Shown in pieces: positions 8,500 through 16,551 of a stretch of DNA of 64,000 nt. The notes under the pieces were generated by a model. The model was given only the letters and a program-made list of their open reading frames with translations, did no database searches and had not been told where the DNA came from. How positions within the stretch are numbered: position 1 is the stretch's first letter; each line of letters begins with the position of its first letter. The translations under genes and the position numbers were made by a program. The stretch lies in contig NZ_VCHX02000079.1 of assembly GCF_005768555.2 (NCBI RefSeq), positions 3,814 to 67,813 of the forward strand, given 5' to 3'. Source of the stretch: Streptomyces sporangiiformans (lineage in GTDB: Bacteria; Actinomycetota; Actinomycetes; Streptomycetales; Streptomycetaceae).

Positions 8500-10515
8500 T
8501 CATGCGCTGCTTCGCGCGTCCCGGCGTTCGGTGCCCAGGCGAGCGAAGTAGGCGATCAGGTCGGGTTCGTCGACGGCGGCAGGGTCGACGACCTGATCGG
8601 GACAGGCACCCTGGAGCAGGCGTTTGACCGGGACCTCGAGCTTCTTGCCCGTGAGGGTGTGGGGGATGGCAGGCACGTCGAGGATCTCGTCGGGGACGTG
8701 GCGGGGTGAGGCGCCGGTGCGGATGGCGTGGCGGATCTTGTCGCGCAGGGAGTCGTCCAGGGTGACTCCGGCCGCCGGGACGACGAACAGGGGCATCCAA
8801 TAGCCGCCGCCCGGTTCCTCGGCGCCGATGACCAGGGCTTCGGTGATCTCTGGGAGGCGTTCGACGACGTCGTGGATGTCTGCGCTGCCCAGGCGTACAC
8901 CGTTGCGGTTGAGGGTGGAGTCGGAGCGGCCGTGCACGATCAACGAGCCGTGTGAGGTGAGAGTGACCCAGTCGCCGTGCTGCCAAACGCCGGGATAGGT
9001 GGCGAAGTAGGCGTCACGGTAGCGGCTGCCGTCGGGGTCGTTCCAGAAGTACAGCGGCATGGAAGGCATGGGGCGGGTGACGACCAACTCGCCGACCTGG
9101 TCGACCACCGGGTAGCCCTCGGCGTCGTAAGCGGACAGGGCGACCCCCAGATGAGGAGCGGACAGCTCGCCCGCCCAAACGGGCGTGGTGGGGGCGCTGC
9201 CGGCGAAGCCGGAGACGACGTCCGTGCCGCCGGTGATGGAGGCCAACTGGACGTTGTCGCCCACGTGGTCGCGGACCCAGGGGTGGGCCGAGGCGGGCAG
9301 CGTGGAGCCGGTGCAGCCGATGACGCGGATCGACGACAGGTCGTGGACGGACGGGTCGATGCCGAACTTGGCCATACCGAGCAGGTATTGAGGGCTGGTG
9401 CCGAAGAGTGTGACGCGGTGGCGGGCAGCCAGTTCCCACATGACGTCCGGGCGCGCCAACGGGGCCGGGCTGCCGTCATAGGTACAGGTGGTGGCGCCTG
9501 TCAGGAGGGTGGAGGCGACCAGGTTCCACATCATCCAGTGGGTGGTGGTGTACCAGAGGAGGCGGTCGCCGGGGCCCAGTTCGGAGTGGAGGCCTAGGGT
9601 CTTCAAGTGCTCCAGCAGCACGCCCCCGTGGCCGTGGACGATGCCCTTGGGCAGGCCGGTGGTGCCGGAGGAGAAGACGACCCACAGGGGATGGTCGAAC
9701 GGCACGGGCGTGCAAGCGAGTTGCTCGGTGCGTGTGACCGCGTCCTCCCAAGCAAGCGTCAGACCCGGGTACTCGCCCTGAGGCCAGGACAGGCCCACGT
9801 TGTCCACCAGCACGGTGGCCTCGAGGGTGGGCAGCGACCGTGCGAGATTCAGCGCGGCGTCGCGGCGATCGTGGGTCGTGCCGTTGAAGAGGTAGCCGTC
9901 CCCGGCGATCAGCACCGTGGGCTCCAACTGGCCGAAGCGGTCCGCGGCGGCCTGCGGAGCGTAGTCCTGGCCACACACCGACCAGACGGCGCCGAGGCTC
10001 GCGGCGGCGAGGAAGGCGACGATCGCGTGAGGGGTGTTGGGCAGGTAGCCCACGACCCGGTCGCCCTGGCCGACGCCCAGGTCGCGCAGGGTGGCGGCGA
10101 CGGAGGCGACCTGGGCGCGCAGTTGCTCGCCGGACACCTCGTAGCCGGCTCCGGTCTCGTCCAGCGCGATGACGGCCGCCTCGTCCAAGCGCAGGTGGCG
10201 CAGGGCGTGGTGGGTGTAGTTGAGGGTGGCGCCGGGGAACCAGCGGGCGCCAGGCATCTTCTCCTCTTCCAGCACCTGCTCGTACGGCGTGGCCGCGTCG
10301 ACGTCGAAGTACTCCCACACCGCGCTCCAGAACCCTTCGAGGTCGGTGACGGACCAGCGGTGCAGGGCGGTGTAGTCGGTGTAGTCGCAGGCGTCTTCGA
10401 CGGAGCGGTGCCGTGCGAGCCGGCGGCCGAAGTCCGCGATACGGCTGTGCGCGGCCGTCTCCGGGTCGGGGGACCAGAAGGGTACCGGGGTTGGTGCGGG
10501 ACTCGTGGTGGTCAT
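8500..10515 (-). CDS. aacS: Acetoacetate-CoA ligase
   Basis: ATP-dependent ligase of the ANL superfamily that activates acetoacetate to acetoacetyl-CoA. At 671 aa it matches the family. The N-terminal segment with FWSAVWEYFDVD and KMPGARWFPGATLNY is characteristic of acetoacetyl-CoA synthetases. The nucleotide-binding loop SSGTTGLPKG is at about 282-291, TGGTDVVSGF contributes to the substrate pocket, and LTGKKLEVPVKRLLQG holds the catalytic Lys. ATG 10515 has GAGGAG upstream and lies 13 bp after the monooxygenase stop. In this operon it fits the last step of a ring-cleavage route that releases acetoacetate. Confidence 0.92.
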   Translation of the reverse strand: MTTTSPAPTPVPFWSPDPETAAHSRIADFGRRLARHRSVEDACDYTDYTALHRWSVTDLEGFWSAVWEYFDVDAATPYEQVLEEEKMPGARWFPGATLNYTHHALRHLRLDEAAVIALDETGAGYEVSGEQLRAQVASVAATLRDLGVGQGDRVVGYLPNTPHAIVAFLAAASLGAVWSVCGQDYAPQAAADRFGQLEPTVLIAGDGYLFNGTTHDRRDAALNLARSLPTLEATVLVDNVGLSWPQGEYPGLTLAWEDAVTRTEQLACTPVPFDHPLWVVFSSGTTGLPKGIVHGHGGVLLEHLKTLGLHSELGPGDRLLWYTTTHWMMWNLVASTLLTGATTCTYDGSPAPLARPDVMWELAARHRVTLFGTSPQYLLGMAKFGIDPSVHDLSSIRVIGCTGSTLPASAHPWVRDHVGDNVQLASITGGTDVVSGFAGSAPTTPVWAGELSAPHLGVALSAYDAEGYPVVDQVGELVVTRPMPSMPLYFWNDPDGSRYRDAYFATYPGVWQHGDWVTLTSHGSLIVHGRSDSTLNRNGVRLGSADIHDVVERLPEITEALVIGAEEPGGGYWMPLFVVPAAGVTLDDSLRDKIRHAIRTGASPRHVPDEILDVPAIPHTLTGKKLEVPVKRLLQGACPDQVVDPAAVDEPDLIAYFARLGTERRDARSSA

Positions 10516-10528
10516 CGAGCGGTGCTCC

Positions 10529-12157
10529 TCAACAGGGTGGCGGTGCCGGGATGGGGGTCCCCCTGCTCGAGCGAAGCCGAGAGCTCGGGGGAGTCGCCGT
10601 GCACAGAAGGGGCGCCCAGGTTGCGACGTCGGTGAAGCCGCCGCGGCCGGTGGGCACGGTGTCCAGGACGATGCGGTCGGGGCGTACGAGTACGGCGGCG
10701 GCCCGGCCGTCGTGCAGCCAGGCGGCGAGGGTGCCGTCGTCGCCGGCCTCGTCCACGGGGACGATCCGGGCGCCGAGCCCCTCGGCGACGGCCCGCGTCG
10801 ACGGCGTCAGGGGTTCGGCGGTCAGCACGGCGAAGGAGTCCCCGAGTACGTCGTCGAGGCGGGTGCGCCGGCCGTCGGCGATCACCCAGGGCTGGGGGCA
10901 GCAGGTGCCTGAGAGGCGGCCGCGCCGTATGAGCGGGCCGGAGGTCAGGGTGGGGCTGATGCCACGGCCGGCCAGGCCCGTCACACCCGGGATGCGGCAC
11001 GCGGCACCCAGCAGGGTCCGGCGGATCGCGGCGGCGCGGTCCTGGCCGCCGGTCATGGCCCAGCCCGTCGCGACGGCGAGGCGGATCACATGGCGCGCGT
11101 GGGGCTTGCGTTCGCTCTCGTAGGTGTCCAAGAGCCGTTCGTCAGCGCCCTGTTGGAGGACGCGGGTGAGTTTCCACGTGAGATTGTGCGCGTCGCGTAT
11201 GCCTGAGCACAGGCCCTGCCCGATGAAGGGCGGGGTGAGGTGGGCGGCGTCGCCGAGCAGGAACACCCGGCCCCGGCGCCACTGGTCGGCGACGCGGGCC
11301 CGGAAGGTGTAGCGGGCCTGCCGGATCACCTCGAAGTCGTCGGCGCCCGAGAGCGACACCCACGGGGCCACCAACTCCCGCAGCCGCTCCCGCCCGTGCG
11401 TACCGTCGAGGCTCTCCCCGTCGCGGAGCCGGAACTCCCAGCGGTAGCGGTCCTCGCCTATGCGCATGAACGTCGCGGGCCGGGCGGGGTCGCAGACCTG
11501 GTCGACGCCTTCCCAGCACCGCACGTGGGCGCGGGTGCGGACGTCGATGACGGTCCAGTGCTCCTCGAAGCACAGGTCCTCCCATCCGGCGCCGATGGCG
11601 TCGCGAGTGAGGCTGCCCGCGCCGTCACAGCCCAGCACGGCGTCGGCCCACAGGTGGGTCTCACCGCCGTCCCCACGGACGGTCACGCGCACCGGGCCGT
11701 CGCCGTCCTGGTCGACGGCGGTCACCTCCACACCACCGCGCAGCTCGCACTCCGGACGCCTGGCCAGGGTGTCTCGCAGCAGGCGCTCCAGCTGCGGCTG
11801 GTCGAACATGCTGGTCTGCGGAAAGCCGTGGTGCCCGTGCGGGGAGCGCCGGAACTCGGCCATCACCCGGTGCCGGGCGTCCAGCAGACGCAGCCCGCCC
11901 GCCGGCCGTGCGACGGCGGAGAACTCCCCGTCGATACCTGCGGCCTGGAAGATCCGCCGGACTTCGTCGTCCATGGCGACCGCGCGCGGCAGAGGGTAGA
12001 CGTCTCGGTGGCGCTCGAGGACGACGGTACGGACTCCGCGCCGGGCGAGGAGGAGGGCGGTGGTGACACCCACGGGCCCGGCTCCGATGATGACGACGGG
12101 TATGTGCGCCGCCCCGGTCAGGGTGTCCCGTCGGCCGACGGCCTGGTCTGTGGTCAT
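10529..12157 (-). CDS. FAD-dependent aromatic hydroxylase (MhpA-like)
   Basis: Group A flavoprotein monooxygenase, 542 aa, probably hydroxylating a phenolic acid. FAD-binding motifs are GxGxxG in VVIIGAGPVGVTTALLLARR, the DG motif LGCDGAGSLTRDAIG, and GD in VFLLGDAAHLTPPFIGQGL. The sequence RAVAMDDEVRRIFQAAG and the C-terminal thioredoxin-like part resemble 3-(3-hydroxyphenyl)propionate hydroxylase. The last 20 or so residues (after WAPLLCTAT) are read through an inserted repeat at 10554-10594, so the natural C-terminus has been replaced. Upstream partner: the FAA hydrolase, 19 bp away. The exact substrate is not determined. Confidence 0.88.
   Translation of the reverse strand: MTTDQAVGRRDTLTGAAHIPVVIIGAGPVGVTTALLLARRGVRTVVLERHRDVYPLPRAVAMDDEVRRIFQAAGIDGEFSAVARPAGGLRLLDARHRVMAEFRRSPHGHHGFPQTSMFDQPQLERLLRDTLARRPECELRGGVEVTAVDQDGDGPVRVTVRGDGGETHLWADAVLGCDGAGSLTRDAIGAGWEDLCFEEHWTVIDVRTRAHVRCWEGVDQVCDPARPATFMRIGEDRYRWEFRLRDGESLDGTHGRERLRELVAPWVSLSGADDFEVIRQARYTFRARVADQWRRGRVFLLGDAAHLTPPFIGQGLCSGIRDAHNLTWKLTRVLQQGADERLLDTYESERKPHARHVIRLAVATGWAMTGGQDRAAAIRRTLLGAACRIPGVTGLAGRGISPTLTSGPLIRRGRLSGTCCPQPWVIADGRRTRLDDVLGDSFAVLTAEPLTPSTRAVAEGLGARIVPVDEAGDDGTLAAWLHDGRAAAVLVRPDRIVLDTVPTGRGGFTDVATWAPLLCTATPPSSRLRSSRGTPIPAPPPC
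10554..10594. repeat. Intergenic-type stem-loop repeat inside a gene end
   Basis: A G-run, a C-run, CTCGAGCGAAGCCGAGAGCT and a final G-run form an imperfect hairpin. From memory this is a repeat found many times between genes in Streptomyces genomes. Here it lies within the last codons of the FAD monooxygenase rather than between genes. Confidence 0.6.
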
Positions 12158-12176
12158 GTGCGGCTCACCTCGTGTG

Positions 12177-13154
12177 TCAGTTCGCGTCGATCACGGGCGT
12201 GCGTTGCTCACCGAGGTTGATCAGCCCGTCGGCAGTCGCGATCGTCGCCGTGATCACGTCGCCCTCGTGGAGGTAGCGCGGATTCCTGGCCTGGCTCTTG
12301 AAGAACGCCTTCCACTTGACGGCGGGTGGCAGCAGCGCGCCGAGCTTCTCCACCGGCTTGGGCGGGGCCTTGAGGGCGGTGCCGCCGGGGGTGCCGGTCA
12401 GCAGCAGGTCGCCGGGGTCGAGGGTCTGGAAGCGGGCGAGCAGCGTGAGCGCCTGCGCCGGACGGACGACCATGTCGGCGAGGGTGCGGTCCTGACGCAG
12501 ATCACCGTTGACGGACAACTTCAGCCGCAGATCGAGGAGATGGGCGAAGTCCTCCGGCTCCAGCAGTGCCAGGTACGGCCCCGTCGGCGTGAAGGTCGGA
12601 TACGACTTGCTCTCGTAGAACTGGGTCTTGGTCAGCTGTACATCACGTGCGCTGACGTCGTTGGTGATCACGAGCCCGGCGACGTACGACGGCAGGCTCT
12701 GCTCGGTGACGACGGTGCCCACGGGCAGGGATGCGCCCATGACCAGGCCGAGTTCGACCTCGTAGTCGAGGAACTTCACGTGCGCGGGCCGGACGATACT
12801 GTCGGCCGGGCCGCTGACCGAGCCGGACGCCTTGCGGAAGAAGGTGGGCGGGATCTCGCCGGTGAATCCCGAATCGCGGGCGTGACTCCGGTAGTTGACC
12901 ATCTGGGCGACCACCCGGCAGGGCGTGGTGACCGGGGAGAGCGTGACGAGGTCGGCGACGGGCGTGCCCGGCTCGCCCGACGCGGCGGCCTCGCGTACGG
13001 CGTCACGGTCGACGAGTAGCTCCGGGGTGGTGACGGCCTTGGTGTCGACGCGGACGGCTCGGTCGTTCGGGGTCTTTCCCGGTCGAGCGGAGTCGAGACC
13101 TTGGGGAAGGACCACCCACCAGCCATCAGCGGTGCGCAGGACGTTGGTACTCAT
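12177..13154 (-). CDS. Fumarylacetoacetate hydrolase family protein
   Basis: Metal-dependent C-C bond hydrolase or decarboxylase of the FAH family, 325 aa. The metal-binding acidic cluster is visible as FLDYEVELGLVMG (ExE) followed by the Asp of VITNDVSARDVQ. The C-terminal DLLLTGTPGGTALK and LHEGDVITATI are family hallmarks. Its start ATG overlaps the stop of the preceding dioxygenase gene (ATGA, 13151-13154), so the two are coupled. In a pathway with an extradiol-type dioxygenase it would cut the ring-opened 1,3-dicarbonyl product. Confidence 0.9.
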   Translation of the reverse strand: MSTNVLRTADGWWVVLPQGLDSARPGKTPNDRAVRVDTKAVTTPELLVDRDAVREAAASGEPGTPVADLVTLSPVTTPCRVVAQMVNYRSHARDSGFTGEIPPTFFRKASGSVSGPADSIVRPAHVKFLDYEVELGLVMGASLPVGTVVTEQSLPSYVAGLVITNDVSARDVQLTKTQFYESKSYPTFTPTGPYLALLEPEDFAHLLDLRLKLSVNGDLRQDRTLADMVVRPAQALTLLARFQTLDPGDLLLTGTPGGTALKAPPKPVEKLGALLPPAVKWKAFFKSQARNPRYLHEGDVITATIATADGLINLGEQRTPVIDAN

Positions 13155-14296
13155 GAGTTCATCGCTTTCAGCAGGCCCAGGAGCCGGGCAGGGTCGAGTT
13201 CGTTGTCGCCGCGCAGGGCATGCAGCACCTCACGGACTTTGGCGGGAGACGGATTCGCGCCGAGGAAGTCCCGGGTCGCCGGCGGCCCCCATTGCGCAAG
13301 GCCGCTCGCCGACATGGGCGACCAGCCGGGTTCGAGGTCGCAGGAGAAGAGGTCGCCGTCGGCGAAGTGCTCCAGCATGAAGCGGTCCGGATCACGCCAG
13401 TAGTCGAAGAGCTGGCTGCCCTGGATGTGCCGGCCGATGCCCCAGCTGCGCTGATAGCCGCGCTCGGCCAGGTACTCCCCGCCCGCCGCGATCGCGTCCA
13501 GGTCGGTGACCTGGTAGGCGGAGTGGACATAGCCCGTCCCCGGACCCAGATGCATCGCCAGCGTGTGGTGGTCCACCACGACGCTTCCCTGGTCGCAGCG
13601 GATGAACGCCATGACCGGGCCGCGCTCGCGCTGACCGTCCAGGAAGTGGAAATCACTGACGATCATGCCGAGGGTGTCCAGGTACCAGTCCAGGGCACGG
13701 GCGAACACTCGCGTCTCCAGGACCACATGACCCAGCCGCTGAACGCGCGAAGGCTCACGCGGTGGGCGCTGCGGGACGTTCGTACGACGGTGATCCGTGC
13801 CGGAGTTGAGAAGAAGCGGCCGCTGTTCGGGCAGCGCGGGCAGCTCCTCGGCATGGTGCACGATCCGCACCGGGACGCCTGAGGGGTCGAGAAGGTCGAC
13901 CACCTTGCCGCCGCCGGGCGCGTCCACGTCTCGCACGGCGGAGCCGGTCGCACGGGCCAGCCGGTCCAAGTCGGCCCGTTCTGCGGCGCGGAACGTCGGG
14001 CCGATGAAACGGGACGTACGGCCACGCCGGATCACCATGCAGGGCGAGCCGGCGAACGTACCCCGCAGCCACAGCGCGCGCTCACCGCGGGCGGCGATCC
14101 CGAAACCGAAGTCACGCGCGAAGACCTCCGCGCGGTCGAGGTCGGGCTTTTCGAACTCCAGCCAGGCCAGGTCAGCCACCTTGATCAGCGGATTGCGGGA
14201 GCGCCCGGGGTGTTCGCCGAGAAGGGCGCCCTGCTCGCTGTGGATGTCCTGGTGGGCTGTTCTGACGTCGGTCTCGTCGACGTGCGTCTGGGACAC
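13151..14296 (-). CDS. VOC-superfamily extradiol dioxygenase-like protein
   Basis: Two-domain vicinal-oxygen-chelate protein of 381 aa, likely a ring-cleaving dioxygenase. The second domain carries the expected metal ligands: His in RLGHVVLETRVF, His in GYVHSAYQVTD and Glu in RFMLEHFADGD. The first domain (ADLAWLEFEKPDLDRAEVF) is the degenerate half usual in two-domain types. GTG 14296 is chosen because GGAGGG lies five bases upstream; an open frame continues beyond. It is the promoter-proximal gene of the operon and faces the TetR gene across two palindromes. Confidence 0.85.
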   Translation of the reverse strand: MSQTHVDETDVRTAHQDIHSEQGALLGEHPGRSRNPLIKVADLAWLEFEKPDLDRAEVFARDFGFGIAARGERALWLRGTFAGSPCMVIRRGRTSRFIGPTFRAAERADLDRLARATGSAVRDVDAPGGGKVVDLLDPSGVPVRIVHHAEELPALPEQRPLLLNSGTDHRRTNVPQRPPREPSRVQRLGHVVLETRVFARALDWYLDTLGMIVSDFHFLDGQRERGPVMAFIRCDQGSVVVDHHTLAMHLGPGTGYVHSAYQVTDLDAIAAGGEYLAERGYQRSWGIGRHIQGSQLFDYWRDPDRFMLEHFADGDLFSCDLEPGWSPMSASGLAQWGPPATRDFLGANPSPAKVREVLHALRGDNELDPARLLGLLKAMNS

Positions 14297-14323
14297 GGTG
14301 CCCTCCAAGCAACATTGCCGTAA

Positions 14324-14337
14324 TGATGAGATCATCA
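14324..14337. promoter_or_regulatory. Operator-like palindrome TGATGAGATCATCA
   Basis: Six-base arms TGATGA/TCATCA around a 2-bp centre, placed 27 bp before the dioxygenase start in the gap to the divergent TetR gene. A second site with nearly the same arms (14379) supports a TetR operator pair. Confidence 0.55.
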
Positions 14338-14378
14338 GCTCTGATAGACCCATCGTCAAGGGGTTGGCCTGCATCAAA

Positions 14379-14392
14379 TGATGGTTCCATCA
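14379..14392. promoter_or_regulatory. Operator-like palindrome TGATGGTTCCATCA
   Basis: Arms TGATGG/CCATCA around TT, 55 bp from the first palindrome and about 40 bp before the TetR start. Same outer half-site (TGATG) as the first site. Likely bound by the divergent TetR protein to control both directions. Confidence 0.55.
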
Positions 14393-14432
14393 GAATTGCG
14401 GTCGTCATCGTCGCCGTTGTTAGACTCACCGC

Positions 14433-15068
14433 ATGCCGACCTCAGCCCCGCCCAGCAACCGCTTCGAACGACGCCGCGCCGAGACCCGGCAGGCACTGGT
14501 CCGCGCGGCCCGGCAGATCCTGGCCGAGACGGGAGACACGAGCGCGAGCATCCAGGCGATCGCGGAGCGCGCGGACGTAGGTTTCGGCACCTTTTACAAC
14601 CACTTCGAGTCGAAGGCGGAACTGTTCGACGCGGCGGTGGTGGACGCGCTCGAGGAGTTCGGCCAGGCCATCGACGAGCGTCTGCAGGGAACCGACGACC
14701 CCGCCGCGCTCGTCGCGGCGGGCGTGAGGCTCAGCCTGCGCATGGTCGACTCCCACCCGGAGCTCATGCAGGTACTGCGCCACCGGGGACTCGGCCACGT
14801 CCACTCCGACCGGGGGCTGGCGCCCCGAGCCCTGCGCGACCTGGAACGCGGTGTCGCCGCCGGCCGCTTCGTCGCCGTCGACCCGACCGTCGCCCTGTCC
14901 GCGCTGGGCGGGTCCCTGCTGTCCCTGGTGGAGCTGAGGTTCGCCCGCCCCGAACTCGACGCCGACGAGGCTGCCGCCAACCTGGCGGAGATCGTTCTGC
15001 GCATGCTGGGGGTTCCCCCGGACGACGCCCGCGATGTCGCCCGTCACCCCCTGCCCGATCTGGCCTGA
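14433..15068 (+). CDS. TetR/AcrR-family regulator of the catabolic operon
   Basis: One-component regulator, 211 aa. The N-terminal helix-turn-helix is clear: TRQALVRAARQILAETG, then IQAIAERADVGFGTFYNHF and SKAELFDAAV. The C-terminal ligand domain is all-helical. It is divergent from the dioxygenase/FAH/monooxygenase operon with a 136-bp gap holding two similar palindromes. No ribosome site precedes ATG 14433; a TAGACT hexamer 7 bp upstream could be a -10 element giving a leaderless or nearly leaderless message. The ligand is unknown, perhaps the aromatic substrate or a CoA ester. Confidence 0.9.
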   Translation: MPTSAPPSNRFERRRAETRQALVRAARQILAETGDTSASIQAIAERADVGFGTFYNHFESKAELFDAAVVDALEEFGQAIDERLQGTDDPAALVAAGVRLSLRMVDSHPELMQVLRHRGLGHVHSDRGLAPRALRDLERGVAAGRFVAVDPTVALSALGGSLLSLVELRFARPELDADEAAANLAEIVLRMLGVPPDDARDVARHPLPDLA

Positions 15069-15844
15069 CCGGGTCCGGTTCGGCGGGGTTGCTCGGGAAG
15101 GGGGCAGGGGCCGGGATTCGGCGGCCGTGGGTGTAGTTCTCCTCCGTCTCCTCCGTGGTGTCCGCTCCTTCTGTGGCCGAGGACCGCGATGCCGAGGAAG
15201 GCGCCAAATTCCACAGGAAGTCGGTGTACGGGCCCGCTGCCGGCCGACGGGGAAGAACTGCTCAACAAGGCTTTCGAAGAGCCCTGCACCTGACCGAACT
15301 CGCGGGCCATGGCGGCCGACAGGTCGTCGACGATCCCGAGCATGAGCTCCGCGGCACGCCGTATTTCGGCGAATCGCCGCTCACCGCCCAGCGGCCGTTC
15401 GCAGACGTCCCACAGCTCACCGTTCGCGAAGGCATGGCCGATGTGGATCGCGCGCAGCGTGTGTTCTACGCCCACACCGCGACTCACGACCTCGGCCGGC
15501 CCCAGGAGCACCTCGGCCACTTCGGCAACGACGAAGTCCTGTTCGTCGTGGAGGGCAGCGACCGCCCCGAGCGCCACTGCCTCACACTCCTTGTGCAGCT
15601 CCTGCACGACCTCGTCGACGGTCAAGTAGGGCACCTCCTCGGCGATGTGCCTTCGCGCCAAGGCCTGGCCAAGCTCGACAGCCCAGCCGCACGGGCCGAC
15701 TCCGACGTGCGTCACGAGCTCCGCCGCCTTGGCCTGCGGCAGGACCGCATGAGTCACCGCGTCCCGCTCGCGTGGCTTGAGTTCTCGGATCCATCCGCCG
15801 TGCTGTTCGGGGCTCCTTCTCGCGGGGCGCCGTTCATATCTCAC
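15044..15844 (-). CDS. PucR/CdaR-like regulator, N-terminal sensory part only
   Basis: The region from about residue 35 to 165 looks like the RsbRD/PucR-type N-terminal helical domain: EEVPYLTVDEVVQELHK, and the hallmark GVGVEHTLRAIHIGHAF. The GGDEF-like middle and the C-terminal helix-turn-helix are absent; instead the frame runs on through low-complexity residues to a stop inside the 3' end of the TetR gene. GTG 15844 overlaps the stop of the TMEM175-like gene (GTGA) and has GAGGA upstream, so it is a believable start. It is best read as a truncated regulator, possibly still making a sensory domain. Confidence 0.5.
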   Translation of the reverse strand: MRYERRPARRSPEQHGGWIRELKPRERDAVTHAVLPQAKAAELVTHVGVGPCGWAVELGQALARRHIAEEVPYLTVDEVVQELHKECEAVALGAVAALHDEQDFVVAEVAEVLLGPAEVVSRGVGVEHTLRAIHIGHAFANGELWDVCERPLGGERRFAEIRRAAELMLGIVDDLSAAMAREFGQVQGSSKALLSSSSPSAGSGPVHRLPVEFGAFLGIAVLGHRRSGHHGGDGGELHPRPPNPGPCPLPEQPRRTGPGQARSGRG

Positions 15845-16551
15845 TGTGGTCCTCGCCGCCCGCCCGGCCGGCGCGCGCCGGCTGAGCGACGCGTACGGTC
15901 TCCTGACCGCTCGCGCACCGGCTCCGCCCCGGGGCGCGTCGCCCAACGGGCGGCCAGCGCGGTGAGCGTGAAGACCACCGCCCAGCCGTACTTCGCGCCA
16001 CTCAGGCTGACGAAGGCGATCGGGATCGACAGCAGGAAGGCGACTGTCGGGAAGGTCAGGAACAGTTGGAAGCGCCGCATGATCTCGGGTGCCGACCCCG
16101 GCCGCAGCAGGCCCCGGACCCGGCAGTGACGCACCATGTTGATCAAGGCCAGTCCGGTACCCCCGACCACGGCGGCGTAGAGGACGGCACTGATCTGGTA
16201 GGGGCTGTCCTCCAGGAGGACCTTCGTCGCGAAGGGGACCAGGGCGATCCCCAGCAGCCAGGTGAAGTTCAACCACAGCAGCCGAGGGCTGAAAGCGCCG
16301 ATGCGGCCGAACAGCCACTTGTGCGACGCCCACAGCGCGGCGATGACCGCGAAGCTCAGCAGGAACATCACATAGTCCGGGAGATGCTCCCGGAATGCCC
16401 CCCACACCTCGGCGTCGCTCCTGCCGTGGGGCACCGGCAACTCCAGCGCCAGCAAGGTCAGGGCGATCGCGACGACCGCGTCGCTGAAGAAGACCAGCCG
16501 CTCGTTGGTGGCTTTCTCACGGCCGTCGACCGTCTCACTCACCTCGGGCAC
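15841..16551 (-). CDS. TMEM175/DUF1211-like membrane protein (potential K+ channel)
   Basis: Six hydrophobic segments in 236 residues. The first helix has the family signature RLVFFSDAVVAIALTLLAL, which lines the pore in TMEM175 channels; later helices include YVMFLLSFAVIAALWASHKW and LLWLNFTWLLGIALVPFAT. GTG 16551 is chosen for its GGGAG site and because it directly precedes the soluble lead to helix 1; the start lies inside the end of the monooxygenase gene (17-base overlap). The tail after about residue 205 is Arg/Gly-rich and disordered. Its presence in a catabolic operon is unusual. Confidence 0.82.
   Translation of the reverse strand: MPEVSETVDGREKATNERLVFFSDAVVAIALTLLALELPVPHGRSDAEVWGAFREHLPDYVMFLLSFAVIAALWASHKWLFGRIGAFSPRLLWLNFTWLLGIALVPFATKVLLEDSPYQISAVLYAAVVGGTGLALINMVRHCRVRGLLRPGSAPEIMRRFQLFLTFPTVAFLLSIPIAFVSLSGAKYGWAVVFTLTALAARWATRPGAEPVRERSGDRTRRSAGARRPGGRRGPQ

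Noticed and set aside
15155..16129. Long plus-strand open frame antisense to the PucR-like and TMEM175-like genes
   Set aside because: Codon-position bias and recognisable domains are on the minus strand, where starts are coupled; the plus frame is a high-GC shadow.
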